Source: Adineta ricciae (lineage: Eukaryota > Rotifera > Eurotatoria > Adinetida > Adinetidae). From it: 64,000 nucleotides of DNA. Position 1 is the stretch's first letter, and every line of letters starts with the position of its first letter. Shown here one piece after another: positions 22,431 to 33,649 of this stretch. The notes beneath the pieces are model-generated. The model was not told the origin of the DNA, made no database searches, and worked only from the letters and a program-made list of their open reading frames with translations. The translations under genes were made by a program, and so were the position numbers. Location of the stretch: NCBI GenBank assembly GCA_905250025.1, contig CAJNOJ010000117.1, positions 244,414 to 308,413 of the forward strand. The letters run 5' to 3'.

Positions 22431-24930
22431 AAGAAGAAAAAAACACAACAGAAACTATTTTGTTAATGAACGAACGTTCCGATTGATTTTTACATGCAAT
22501 TCATTTCGTTGATTGAATTCCTTTAGGTTATTTCGTAAATATCTTCGCTTTTCAATGAAATGCTTCATCGTCTTTTCATTCACAATAAACTTTTGCTCGA
22601 CACATTTCTCAAAAGTTCAAGTTTTTCCATGACAACATTCAAGAGAATCTTATAAAATAAAAGGAAAATGAATTTGTAAAGTTTTCTTCCTATGTCCAGA
22701 TTCAAACGTCATTTGAGTATTTATATCCGGTAATATGTAGAACAAAATAATATACTGCTAGAGGTTATTAGCCTTGAAATGTGCCAAAGAAATGTCGCAA
22801 ATTATTAGCGCTAATTGACACGTAGATATCATCAGATTTCTGAAACAAAACGCTCAATTAATCAAGAAAACAAATCTCTATTACCCTTATGAATAAACAA
22901 AATAACGATTCCTGTACGACTGTAATGTTCGTGTTGAAGATAAAGGAGTTCTTTCTTACTTAAAGGACAAGTCGTATGTCACTTACTTTACGGATTAATT
23001 GTAAAAGTCACCGAAGCGTACTGCCGATGTGATATTCATTTTTTTTAATGTGAGATAGAATAGTACATTAATTATAAATAGATGTAGATTTTCTATGTAA
23101 TCCGCAAACATACAGTAATTGTCTGGAATTTCTTTTTACCGGGCATGAAAAGTTAATCAAATAAGAAGTTTTTTAACATTTGTTCAGAAATCTTCGTTGA
23201 AGAAGAACGTCACATACAGATGAGTCGATTTCAAGCTTCTCGCAATCCATCTATATTTATTTTTAATCAAAAAATGAAATTTAAATAACTCGAATGTCAC
23301 CGTGTATTAGCAGATAGTAAAGAAAACTTCAAAATTAAAACACCGTGACAATTGTAAAAATACATTGGATGAATCTTAGGTTTTTGGATTGTTCAACATG
23401 TTCTGGTACATTTGAAATATTCATTAGTAATATGCCGAATTTTCAATGTAGACTATTAGTACCAATCAAATCAATGTTTGTCCTAATAGCAGGATTTATT
23501 TTCGTCTGATTATTATTGTAACTACAAATCTAGTACGTCAATGAAGCGTCCTATTGACAGTACCGAAAGATCAAATGTATAGATGTGCAAACATGTCGAA
23601 TGTCCCCGACAAATAACAGAAATCCTATAAATAGTATCAGTGTACAGATGGATATATTCGTGATTCGTTGAAAACAGTATGATCTTTGGCATATATTTGT
23701 CGTCTTTGTCTATAGTTGATAAATAATTGTTTCCTAAAGTTGATTTAAAGAGCAAATTCTTTTCTTTTCCAATGTTATTGATTGGTAAAAGTCAGGCGAT
23801 TCGCTTCTAGTTATTTAGTTAATGTCGAGCGATAATGATGACTGGTCGATGATGATCATCAACATGAGCACTGTCCTACTCTCAATTGAATTGATGTAGA
23901 CAATATGGATGTGTGTGTGCGTGTGTGTATATGTATGTCTGTTAATTTGAGTTTCGCTATTGATCGTTTACATCCGTTTGTTCTTGTCTCTCTGACATTC
24001 TACTTGCTCATAGAGAACACGCACACGATTATGAGCAAGTGTTATAAACAAAAAGTGTTGTTGTTCACTGTAGGAAACCAGCGATCGATGATTGATTATT
24101 GATTTGTGCGTCTTTTTTTCTCTCTCTCTCTCTCTGTGCATATGTATATAAACTTCGAGATTAATGACTTTCATCTTTCGACGAACAAATGATAAAACAG
24201 CAGTCAATTGCATATGAAAGGTAATTTGACTCGTGTACATTATTGATTGAAGAGAACTGATCATATCATCATTAGAGAGAAACAATAATAAGCATATGAT
24301 GTGAAAAAGAGAAGACAAAGATGACACCATCAGATGAAGAGAAACAAAGACAGTTAGAAAACGATTTCTTTTTGTCGATGTGCATCTGCAGATGCTTGAC
24401 ATTACATGAAAATGATTGTTTGTCAAGAGACTCTCTTGATTGGAATCGATTAGTGTCGTCTTTGTCTTTATCTCGAAGGAAAAGAGTTGCTCAGTGAAAT
24501 TATCTCCTCATGTCGTGCCATGTCTTTTCTTTTTTTTTCTCTTCAATATTGATAATCGCTTATTTTGTGTCTATTTAACGACAATGTCCAATATTGTACT
24601 TGATTGTTCTATTTTCTCTGCTCATTTCCTGAATATGAGACTCCATACGATCAACGCACACGCCAAATGCATACTAAATCTCTATATCATGCTGAGATGA
24701 TCATTCCTTTTCCCTGTCTCTCAATAGATTAAACCGAAGAAGAAAGGAAACAGACAACGAGCCAATGGAAATAATTCTCATCTTTTTTTATCGCATACGC
24801 ATCTGATTGGTGAATAGACATTAAGAAGAAAAAGATTAGCAAAAGAAATGCTCAATCAATTGATCTACTTTTTCTTTTCTCCAACTCAACTCTACAAGTA
24901 TCATTCTCGGTACTTTTCTGGACAATAACA
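22431..24930. other. 2.5-kb intergenic region upstream of NK3 homeobox
   Basis: No gene is seen. The sequence is AT-rich with a CT repeat (about 24118-24138) and a perfect 10-bp inverted repeat. The 152-codon minus frame at 23968-24426 runs through the CT repeat and low-complexity sequence, and I do not consider it a gene. The space next to a developmental regulator is a natural place for enhancers, but none can be identified from one sequence. Confidence 0.5.
24002..24040. repeat. Perfect 10-bp inverted repeat (hairpin)
   Basis: ACTTGCTCAT at 24002-24011 is exactly complementary to ATGAGCAAGT at 24031-24040, with a 19-nt loop. It has no T-run, so I assign no role. Confidence 0.6.
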
Positions 24931-25823
24931 ATGATCGGTGGAAAACCATTCGATGTCGAATCCCTTCTGCGTGATTGTGTTGTCAAGAAAAAACGACCTA
25001 TTCATGACGCTATTCCAACCTATAACCAAACACATTCACTACAACAGCAACAGGCAACTGATTTATCGATTGGAAAAGATAAATATCCATCCGGTAAAAT
25101 CTTAGCCAATATTTCAAATTAATACGAACTGTTTTCGTTGTTTAGATGAAAACGCTGATTGTTCAAATAGTTCATCAACAAGTGGTAGCAGTATCAGCGC
25201 GATGCGACATAGCATTGATGCTTATCGTCAACATTTATTTAGTAATGCGACCAATGAAGTTGCCAAGTCATTTTTATTGAGTCTTCGAAATTTGACATCA
25301 TCATCGTCGTCGGTACCATCGTCCATGGTAGGCATCGGAGGGAATAATAGTACCATTCAAATTAAGAAAACCAAACGACGTTCACGTGCTGCATTTTCGC
25401 ATGCACAAGTCATCGAATTAGAACGAAGATTTGCACAACAAAAGTATTTATCAAGTACAGAACGAGCAGAATTAGCGACCTTACTGAGCGTAAGTCGAAT
25501 TTTCTCTTCAACTCTATGTAACAATATCTATTGCTTTTAGCTTCAAGAACAACAAGTGAAGATTTGGTAAGTTATCTTTTTCTCCTCTTCGATTTCCGCA
25601 TTCCTAAGAATCTTGTTCTTTTAGGTTTCAAAATCGTCGTTATAAAGCAAAACGAAAGCAACTCCTCAGTCAAGTCAGTACAACACCTAATACACGTCAT
25701 GTACCCGTGACTGTACTTGTCTATGAAAATCATGGTTATTCAGGCAATTCATCTTCATCTTCATCGTCGTCTCGTTTAACTCACCCAAAACCACCGTTGA
25801 TGATTCCATCAATCAATCTCTGA
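24931..25823 (+). CDS. NK3/bagpipe-class homeobox transcription factor
   Basis: This is a DNA-binding homeodomain protein; NK3 genes pattern visceral mesoderm and skeleton in other animals. Exons are 24931-25093, 25146-25489, 25541-25566 (only 26 nt) and 25625-25823, and phases join. The homeodomain (about 25373-25660) reads [19 protein letters not shown], then [16 protein letters not shown], then [26 protein letters not shown] and the RYK end of helix 3 are NK3/Bapx hallmarks, whereas NK2 proteins read VLFTQAQV and QNHRYK. Two introns interrupt helix 3, one just before LQEQQVK and one inside the codon for W48. The N-terminus contains a short conserved-looking FDVESLLR motif where other NK proteins have TN/EH1 repressor peptides. 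The C-terminus is Ser-rich and short. Confidence 0.93.
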
Positions 25824-25907
25824 AGAATCTCTTCGAACTGAAAACATATTTATCTATGTACATTTCGATTCTATTTAACATTTTGTGTTGTTTTGTTTGT
25901 GTACGTA

Positions 25908-26655
25908 TTAGTCAATATCATTGAGCAATCGTGTGTCATCACCAACATCTTCATTTTGTAAACGTAAATATGGTATATCATTATTGTCAAGACCAATCAT
26001 ATTTATTTCGTATTTCCCATTGAAATGATAGAGTGTCTGAACGAAATATTTCAGTGTGTATTCAATGACGAGCATTGCACTATAGAGAGTACTGGAGAAG
26101 TCGCCTGACAAGAAAAATATTTGGAGAACCGATGTACCGAGAAAATAAGATATACGCAAAAGAATACTATTCAATTCAAGGAGCTTTTCATGGATTAGAT
26201 TGATCTCATTAGTGAATGAAGACGAGCAGATCGTTTGAATAATAGAAATAAAATCAAGAATATGAAGAAGAATTAATAATTGTCGACGAGCATTGCCAAA
26301 ACAGAGAATCAGCCGATCTAATGAATTCTTATTCCATAGATCAGACCGTCGAATCATGAGAACCAATTGAGTAATAAGAAAAAGTATGAACATGAATATA
26401 ACAGCAGATTTTAATGTGCCCGAATCACATTGTTGAGAGAATGAATACAATGCAGATAGTTACATGAACAAGATGTCGAGTCAGTCGAAGACGGAGTGAA
26501 AAGTTGAATTGTATAGGATGCTCATTTGTATTAAATAGTGAAGTTATTGTAATAGTTTGTTGCATCGAACAGCTCAGATCGAATATACAACAACAATATT
26601 GAGCGCGTTTATCGAAAATTTTTCTAGTAAGTAACGTGCGTCCTCTACGTGTCAT
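25908..26655 (-). pseudogene. Multi-span membrane ORF, probably frameshifted
   Basis: Two overlapping minus-strand frames look like one protein broken by a one-base shift. The upstream frame (26655-26425) ends VHVTICIVFILSTM then stop. The downstream frame (26450-25908) continues with loop and helices (AVIFMFILFLITQLVLMI, then three further hydrophobic stretches) and an acidic tail. There is no AG acceptor between about 26320 and 26460 on this strand, so a normal intron cannot easily join them. Either the gene is disabled, the assembly carries an indel, or the real gene starts at an internal Met (26393). I do not recognise the family; hydrophobicity and size could suit part of a chemoreceptor-like protein. 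Confidence 0.45.
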
Positions 26656-26908
26656 GTATTTCTAGCCAATCGCAGCTGTTATCTCTCAACCATTTGTTAT
26701 TCGAAATGAAATGGATTATAACTGGAACGAGACCTCTATTTAAACGATTTTCGTCTTCTTTCATCTCAATTTAATAATCAATTCGATCAATTGATCGATT
26801 GAGATTCCTTGACAAAGCAATAAAAACCTAAGGAAAGCGCTTCATACTACAAAATTCACTGTTCTTCTCTGGATCAAATTACGAATTTTTCACATATTCA
26901 TCGGTTCA

Positions 26909-28765
26909 ATGTTACAAAATCGCCTTTCGAATGGTTCGTCAACCGTTCGAAAACAACAAACAGCTGTAAAGCAAACTGTTGATCGACCGAAACTCCATTC
27001 TTGGCACAATGATGCATCTAGTCATCGAAATCATTCTTACCAAAATCATCACTTCAGCAATGAAACAAACAATTGGCTGAAATCTTCGCCGAAAATCGTC
27101 GATGACACACCAGAATTGGAATTAACATGTCAAGAAGATATGCTTACCGACACTCAATTACAAAACTATCCAACACAAGTAGTATCTTCATATATCAGTA
27201 GGAAGAAAACATATTTCGAATCTGTTTAGGCGTATGATCCAACAGCTCCACTACCCTTACCAGCTGTTCGTAGACGCACGTCAGTATTAAAGAAAGTACC
27301 GACACAAGATATTGAAATACTTCGAGATCAGGACGAAGATTTCATTCCCAGTGAATCCGATGACGATGATGACGATGATGAAAATTATCTACCAGAACAT
27401 GATCGACGTCCATATAATCGCGCTAGTCATGTGAATGGAAGTATTGGTCGAGGTGAGATTTTAGTATTATAAACAGCAATTTCGAAATTTCGTATTTCTT
27501 AAAGGTCGTGGTCGCGGTGGACGTGGTCATTTAACTTCGACAGTCAATCGATTACCACCCTCAACGCATTTCGTTCGACCACAACCTTCACCAACTCCAC
27601 AACTTCATTCATTATCAACAATGACTAATCATCGACATCAACAAATAGATGCACTTGATCGTACTTATGCTTCAGCTCTAACGCGATTCTATGGTACACG
27701 CAATGGTCAACTAGTCGATTCATCCAGCTACGGAGATTTTCGTATTAGTGCGTTATTCTATTCTGACAAAATCAAAGCTAACTTATGTTTTTCTTGTAGA
27801 ATGTTCGATATGTGGTGAACAGTCAACTAATAACATGTCTTTCATTGCACATTTATGTTCGCACTTCGAGGATGATCTTAACTATATTAGTCCATTTGAT
27901 AAAGTCTACCGTCGTTGTTCGGTGTGTCACGAAGAATTTTCTACACCTTTTCAAACCCTACTGCACAAAGATCAAGAACATCTCTATGACACAAACGAAT
28001 ATCGTTGTCGAATTTGTCAACAAAATCATCCGAATTTAGTCGATTTATTTGCTCATTTGAATTCAGTACATATCGGTCTTGATATGCCTTATTTCTGTGA
28101 TCAGTGTCACTATCGTACGTCCATGTACGAGGACATGGCTCATCACATTCGACAAGTATATCCACATGATTGAAGGTTTATGTTTACACATACAAAACAT
28201 CTTTTGCTTTCAGATCCACAAAGGAACACAATATTTCTTTTGTCCATATTGCTTTCAGTCAGTGCTACTGCCAATGTCTGATACGAATTTGTTGAATTCA
28301 ATACCTGCTTTTCGTCACGTCATTCTTCATTTTGATCGAATCGAAAATAGTAATAATAAACAGCAACAACGTCGCATTGAATCTTTATTTAAATATTGTG
28401 ATCGATGTGTGTTACATGTGAAATCTGTCAAAGAACACTACAGTTATCACCATCCTTTGAATTCGACAACTGATGATGAGGAAAACAATCAGGAAGATTT
28501 CAAACGAAATAATTCTCACCAAACGAATGGTAAGTCAATGAAAAAAGAGAAAATTTCAAGTGATAGGAGTCTATTTTAGTATGTAATCATCGATCGTATC
28601 CATTCAAATTTGATCACAATAAGCATTTACCCATGGCGACTATTCGGCGTCGACCTACAACATCGAATCATTACGAACAGGTAACGTTCGACTGAATCCG
28701 TCAAAGTCTTTAGCTCGTATTTCACTTAGATTCATATCAATAGTCGATGGTATCCTCGCCGGTGA
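26909..28765 (+). CDS. POGZ/ZNF280-like C2H2 zinc-finger protein (copy A)
   Basis: A probable nuclear DNA-binding protein. Exons include 26909-27178, 27230-27452 and 27505-~27748, then zinc-finger exons from about 27801, and a last exon 28730-28765 ending IHINSRWYPRR. After a disordered acidic N-terminus (DDDDDDDE run) and an RGRGRGGRG patch, the C2H2 units begin with CSICGEQ. They continue with CSVCHEEF...H, YRCRICQQNHPNLVDLFAHL...H, YFCDQCHYRTSMYEDMAHH and YFFCPYC, and finally CDRCVLHVKS...H. The pattern of a YRC finger followed by PYFCxxCxYRTSxxxDMxxH and then a CPYC unit is the one I know from POGZ and ZNF280 proteins. It is a clear paralogue of the minus-strand gene beginning at 31960, with which it shares the LTC..D.L...QL...P segment, the YGDFR segment and the fingers. 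Unlike that copy it has no THAP domain. Confidence 0.85.
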
Positions 28766-29250
28766 TTTAGTAACTAGTTCTAACTTGCTCTTTGACATCT
28801 CAGTTGATCCAAACCGGATGATTTTCTCTCTTTCTATGAAATCTGCTTGGTTTCCTACAGATGCTCAATTCTACATTGAAATTTGTAGTTCTCTTTCCAG
28901 AAGATCCATGCTTTTTTCTCTTGATTTTATCACATTCAAAACTTGTTATTGTACATTGATTACTTGTTTGTTTGTTTGTTTTTTTGTACTTTATCATTTC
29001 TTTCTTTTGTACTGTCAAGCAAAATTATTTGCCGTGCAAATAATGTTCTATGTGATAATCGAAAGAAGAAACAGAAGAAAAAGAGGATAGAACAGGCACA
29101 ACGTTGTATTCTGCATAGACGCATAGAAGAAATCGAAATGATAAATGTCGTGAGACCCATACACATACGTAAACACACAAACAGTGTTCGATGCCGCGCA
29201 TCGAACGTAGTAGAAGAGAGAAAGATCAATAATAATGTACTATGGTCAAA
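28766..29250. other. Spacer between tail-to-tail zinc-finger paralogues, ending at an N
   Basis: This stretch has no recognisable coding sequence and ends at the ambiguous base 29251. It should hold the 3' end of the minus-strand paralogue but does not, which suggests missing sequence at the N. Confidence 0.6.
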
Positions 29251-29251
29251 N

Positions 29252-31960
29252 GGACAAAAGAAATATCTTGTTCCTTTATGAACTTCATCAATGTGATAGA
29301 TCATATCGGCATGCATTGATGTTCGAAATGAGCAGACTTTACATGAGTATGGCATTTCTAAACCACAATGGCAGAGATTTAAATGTGCGACTAATTCTAA
29401 TAATGATGCATGACGTTGTTCACATATTCGACAGCGGTATTCATTGATTTCTAACATGTGCTTATCGTCGATATGCATAGCAAGAAAATATGGATTGGAA
29501 AATTCTGATTGACAATGTGCACATTTGGTGTTAATTTGTTCAAAAGGTGAACTGGTATTTGGTTGGAATTGTTCATCACGATTGTTTTCATCGTTTTGCT
29601 GTTGATCAAGATGTTGACAAAGATGCGTAATTAATTGGATATTATTCTCGAAGAGAAGACTTTCACACATTGGACACTAGAAAAGGATTGAACTCGTTAG
29701 CAATTTCCTTTCTTGGAAGTGAAAGATATACCTGACTACGAAAATCACCATAATCAGATAATGGCAAGTTGCGACCGGGTTTTTGACCATAGTATTTCGA
29801 TAGAGCACGCTTGTAAGTATGTTCTGTATGAAAGAGAAGTATGAATTGAGATGTACACACAAAAAAGAAGATTAATTACCAAGTTCGACTTCTAAACCCT
29901 CCTCTAAAACATTGACAAAGCAACTTTTCGTGAGGTATTAAAGTAGAAACAAGTTATTTACCACGCGTTCTAACTGTGCCTGGCTTGAGACGTGGCAATG
30001 GTTGGTCACGAGGATATTGTGTTGAAGCGTTTGGAGCAAAAGCTGGTTGAAGAAATGGTATTGTTGCTTTTCGAGCTGGTTCTGGCTTTACAAATTGTGT
30101 TTGATAGAACTGACCACGGCTCGCTCGTTGTTGATTGTTCAATGAATTACGATGTTGTTGTTGTTGCTGCTGCTGTTGCTGTAGAGGTGTTGATGATTGT
30201 CGCACATTTCGATAAGAATTTGTATGATTACCACCGCCACCACGTTGGTACGATGATGCATAATTATTTGTCGACAAATTCGTCCGTTTAGACCAAGGTA
30301 AACGATCGTCTTGTTGACGATTAATCCAATCACGATCACGAACTGTATCATCTTGATCAGGCTCATTGTTATTCCATTCATCTAGATCATCTAATTCATC
30401 AGGATCTTCGTCTGCATAGTTTGTACGATACGTCGAACGACGTGCTGTGGAATTTGTTGTCGAAGGTGTCGTTGGAGGATATCGAGGATGTAAACGAGGT
30501 CGACCGACTGGATTACGAGGTTTCGGTGCTATACCGTTTGTTGATTCTGTTCGATCCAGAGCCTAAAAATAATCTTTAAATGACAACTCCGCTGGTAAAA
30601 TAACCTACTTTAACAGGACAATGTGCTAATTGTGCTTCGGATAATTGATCATCGAGACAATTCAGATTTAAATCCACATCTATGGTTGGTTTCACATCAT
30701 TAGCCGCCTGTCGAAGATTTTCGTCAAGATTATCACATGACGGTGATGTTGTGAGAAGCTGTTGCTGCTGTTGTTGTTGTTGTTGTTGTTGTTGCTCATG
30801 GAAATATTGTCTTTGGTATTGATTATTAACACTATTTCGATAAGGTAACGATGTTCGTTTATTCGTATTTATTGAATTAGTATTGTTTGACATCGGTGTC
30901 GTTTGCTTAGCACGAATATTTGCCATATCTGATCGGAATCGTTTCGCGGATGAAGATGGAGTTGATGAAGTCGAAGAATTTGTATCGTTCAAATTTTGTT
31001 TCTCGATTAATGAACGAGAGTAGGAAGTGAAAAACGAGGGTATGGCATCAGGACGTAGTGTAGTAGGTCCTTCGAAATCATTTTGGCCAAAATGTTCACG
31101 GCACACTTTGAATGTTGCAGTTGACGGTGATACTGGGATATTTTCGAAACCACATGCATCGAGCCATTTACGCGCAACAGTTGTATCGCGTGGAATTTTA
31201 TATAACTGTACACGATGACGACGAGCAAGATAATTATGCGCACAGCCTTCCACGTGACAACGATTTGACGCTTTATTTTCCGACTAAAACAGAAATTTAT
31301 TGAGCAATGGTTGGCGAAGAGCACACTTCCTTACATTATCATGAGTCAAAGAAGATTTATTCACAATGAAGGATGTTTGGCTTTTATTATCCAGATTTTC
31401 AGTTTGGGTATTATTATTATTTGTTGCTGCTGTTGGTGCTAGACGTGTCTTCACATGGCCACTTTCAAGATTCATCTTTAAAATAGGTTCTAACGTTCGT
31501 CCATCTAGATCAGGATTGCTGGTATGAAAGGTAATATTGGTTTTCTTAATGGCTTTATTTGATTCTTGTAGTTTATCTTGATAAGCAATCATTTTATAGA
31601 AAACCTCCAGATCAAACAATGTTGGTAGAGATTTCGGTTTAAGTACTTTTGTGCCATTTCCAACATAATCGAAACACGGCTCTTCGAAATGTTGTTCACA
31701 TACACGATGTGTTGGAGATGGACGTAGATCAGTACGCATAATATTTTTGTACCAAGCTGCTGATATATTTCCCAGATGTACTGGAACAGAAAAATATTGT
31801 ATCGACGGATTGGATTGGATTCCATTTGGACATCCTTGCACAATACATATTGGATCATTATGATTAAAATGTGCCCTAAATCAAAATCAAAATCAAAAAT
31901 AAATATCTATTTTCATTCATCAAACAGTAACTCAAGACAGCGACCATTGATGACTTACAT
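29252..31960 (-). CDS. Double-THAP plus POGZ/ZNF280-like zinc-finger fusion protein (copy B), 3' truncated at an N
   Basis: The start codon appears split by an intron: AT at 31960-31959, then G at 31875 after an 83-bp intron, giving MAHFNHNDPICIVQGCP. The first THAP zinc finger has C-x4-C (CIVQGC), C-x2-H (CEQH) and an LKPKSLPTLF box. The second, after an intron, has CHVEGC, CREH and LRPDAIPSFF. A Gln run (about 30761-30796) and disordered sequence follow, then a segment paralogous to copy A (LNCLDDQLSEAQLAHCP), a GGGG/Q-rich stretch and the same C2H2 array (CPMCESL, CAHCQSEF, YRCRICEQRHASLLELVAHL, YSCKVCSFRTSMHADM, YFFCP). Coding stops exactly at the N at 29251, where copy A continues CPYC, so the end is lost. 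THAP domains are DNA-binding modules known from P-element transposases and host genes. The likely role is chromatin or transcription. Confidence 0.88.
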
Positions 31961-32604
31961 CCTACCTCGTTGTTGCTACTTCGATACAACAACGAATAGT
32001 AAATTAGAACTAGCAGTGGACACTGGCGTGCTCCGTCGGTGGTGCAGAAGCGACGGCGCAAGAGAAATATGCAACGTTGGGGGGGAATGAATAGCAGCAC
32101 CAGTAGAGAGGCAAAGATACTTCGAGTAAATGTGGAGGATGAACGACGACGACGATGTACACACGCACACACAACAGAATGAAAGAAATAAAAGAGAAAA
32201 GAAAAACGTGCAAGCAAAGCAAACGAGAAGAACAACATAATTTCTTCTCTCTCTCTCTATTTCGTTTTCTCATTTTCTCTCTCTCTCTCCCTGCTTACTT
32301 CGCATTCTGCTGAACTAGACAGCGAAGGGCTACCGACGGACTAACGAACGGACGTCAGGTAGAAACAAAGCTATCAAATGAACTTTTCTTTAATCACTCA
32401 TGATGAGCAGTTTTCTCGTAACACTATTGTTTCGATCAAAGTACGGAAGTTGACAAACCGAAGCATTTTATTCGTATCATTTACAATCAAAACGAACTTC
32501 GAATAAACAACCGTATCAAATAAAATTTATGAGATAAGAATCGACATGAGAAAAAATAGAAGAAATGTTTTCATGCATTAGTATAACCACGAAACGATAT
32601 ATCA
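31961..32604. other. Upstream region of THAP gene
   Basis: It holds the 5' UTR exon and promoter side of the THAP gene and CT-rich repeats near 32243-32292. Open frames in this interval are Arg/Ser low-complexity and are not considered genes. Confidence 0.5.
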
Positions 32605-33525
32605 CATGTTATCAGTTGATGTCGAGTCGAAATGTTTAACATTGTTGAGTAATAGTGGAAGAAAATAGCTTGGTATTATGGTTTGCAACCAATTAAGAAA
32701 TAGTGTTTCGTTTTTATCGAAGAAATGATAGGCATTGAGAAGTTTGGACTTAGTTAAGCGATAATGTTCAAGAATTCGCGAACATTCGTCATCGATTGAA
32801 TCATTAGGGGATGATTTTTTGAAGAAAGAAAACAAATGGCGAAGTTTTGCAAAAAAAGATGTTGATTGTTGTTGATGACAAACGAGTTGTGTGAGATGAT
32901 TGATCGAAGCTTTTAAATCTTGAATGTTTTCAGTCAGATTTATTTGTGATTGCTGTTGTTGAGCATCTGATGTGAAAAGTAAATAGATTTTCTTTTCGAA
33001 AACAATCTATTTCAAGTTTCTACTTGAAGATTTATTGTAATATCGATACGAAGAAAGCGATCGCTCAGTTGAGTTACTTTCTTCGCTAGTCGATGAGGAT
33101 ACTTGAGTATTCGATTCAGTATGATGAATATAATAACTGTTCGTATTGATGGTCGAATCGTATTTCTTTCGTTTTATATTTGGACTTAATCGACTGGATG
33201 ATGACGATGAAGCAGCAGTTCGTTTTGTAGTTCGGGATGATAAGCTCGGATTATACCGTTTCTTTTTCTTTCGACGAGTTTTAATTTGGCAATTAACTTG
33301 AAGTTTACTTAAGCAACATGCATCCGAATTAGATAAAGATTGAAATTGTGGATGAGGGATGTTTTTAGCATCAAATGGACAACAAGGTGTGCATGTTTGA
33401 ATAACACCAGAGAAAGACTTGTCTTTGTTCACTTTTCGGTTGAAGAAATTCATTCGAAAGAAAGAAAACTTTATATTCAGTTCATATTTGGCGCTGAAAC
33501 CTAGAACAGATTGTTCGTTAGACAT
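32605..33525 (-). CDS. Unknown basic Ser-rich protein
   Basis: Two exons. The first runs from an ATG at 33525 (MSNEQSVLGFSAKYEL) to a donor near 33017 (TCTTCAA|GTAGAA). The second runs from an acceptor near 32967 to the stop at 32605. The first exon contains two Cys pairs (CTPCC and ACC), a basic KTRRKKKKR stretch that could be a nuclear-localisation signal, and poly-Ser. The second exon opens Gln-rich with a likely helix (LTENIQDLKASINHLTQLV), then a compact region with Leu and aromatic residues (FLNWLQTIIPSYFLPLLL). No family is recognised. An in-frame ATG further upstream (33570) would add 15 residues. It is divergent from MCM8 with 124 bp between start codons. Confidence 0.65.
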
Positions 33526-33649
33526 AGCTATGACAAGAAACAACGGTCTTTCGTAGTGTTGCATAAGCACATGGTGGTCTATTTTTCTTTCTCTCAGCGT
33601 GAAATATATATATTCGTATTTTCAGACTAAAGTTTTGTTGTAATTTGTA
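33526..33649. promoter_or_regulatory. Putative bidirectional promoter, unknown gene / MCM8
   Basis: 124 bp separate the divergent start codons. A TATATATA stretch lies at 33606-33613. No other site is recognised, and the call is geometric. Confidence 0.45.

Noticed and set aside
22000-22512. Long antisense frames opposite the membrane-protein tail
   Set aside because: Shadows of a real coding exon on the other strand.
24002-24040. Hairpin as a transcription terminator or RNA gene
   Set aside because: No T-run or transcript evidence; eukaryotic context makes an intrinsic terminator implausible. Kept only as an inverted repeat.
23968-24426. 152-codon minus frame with hydrophobic stretch
   Set aside because: It runs through a CT microsatellite (HREREREKK) and has no consistent features.
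31876-32273. Several Ser/Arg/Phe-rich frames upstream of the THAP gene
   Set aside because: They overlap the inferred 5' exon and CT repeats in all frames; composition is repeat-driven.
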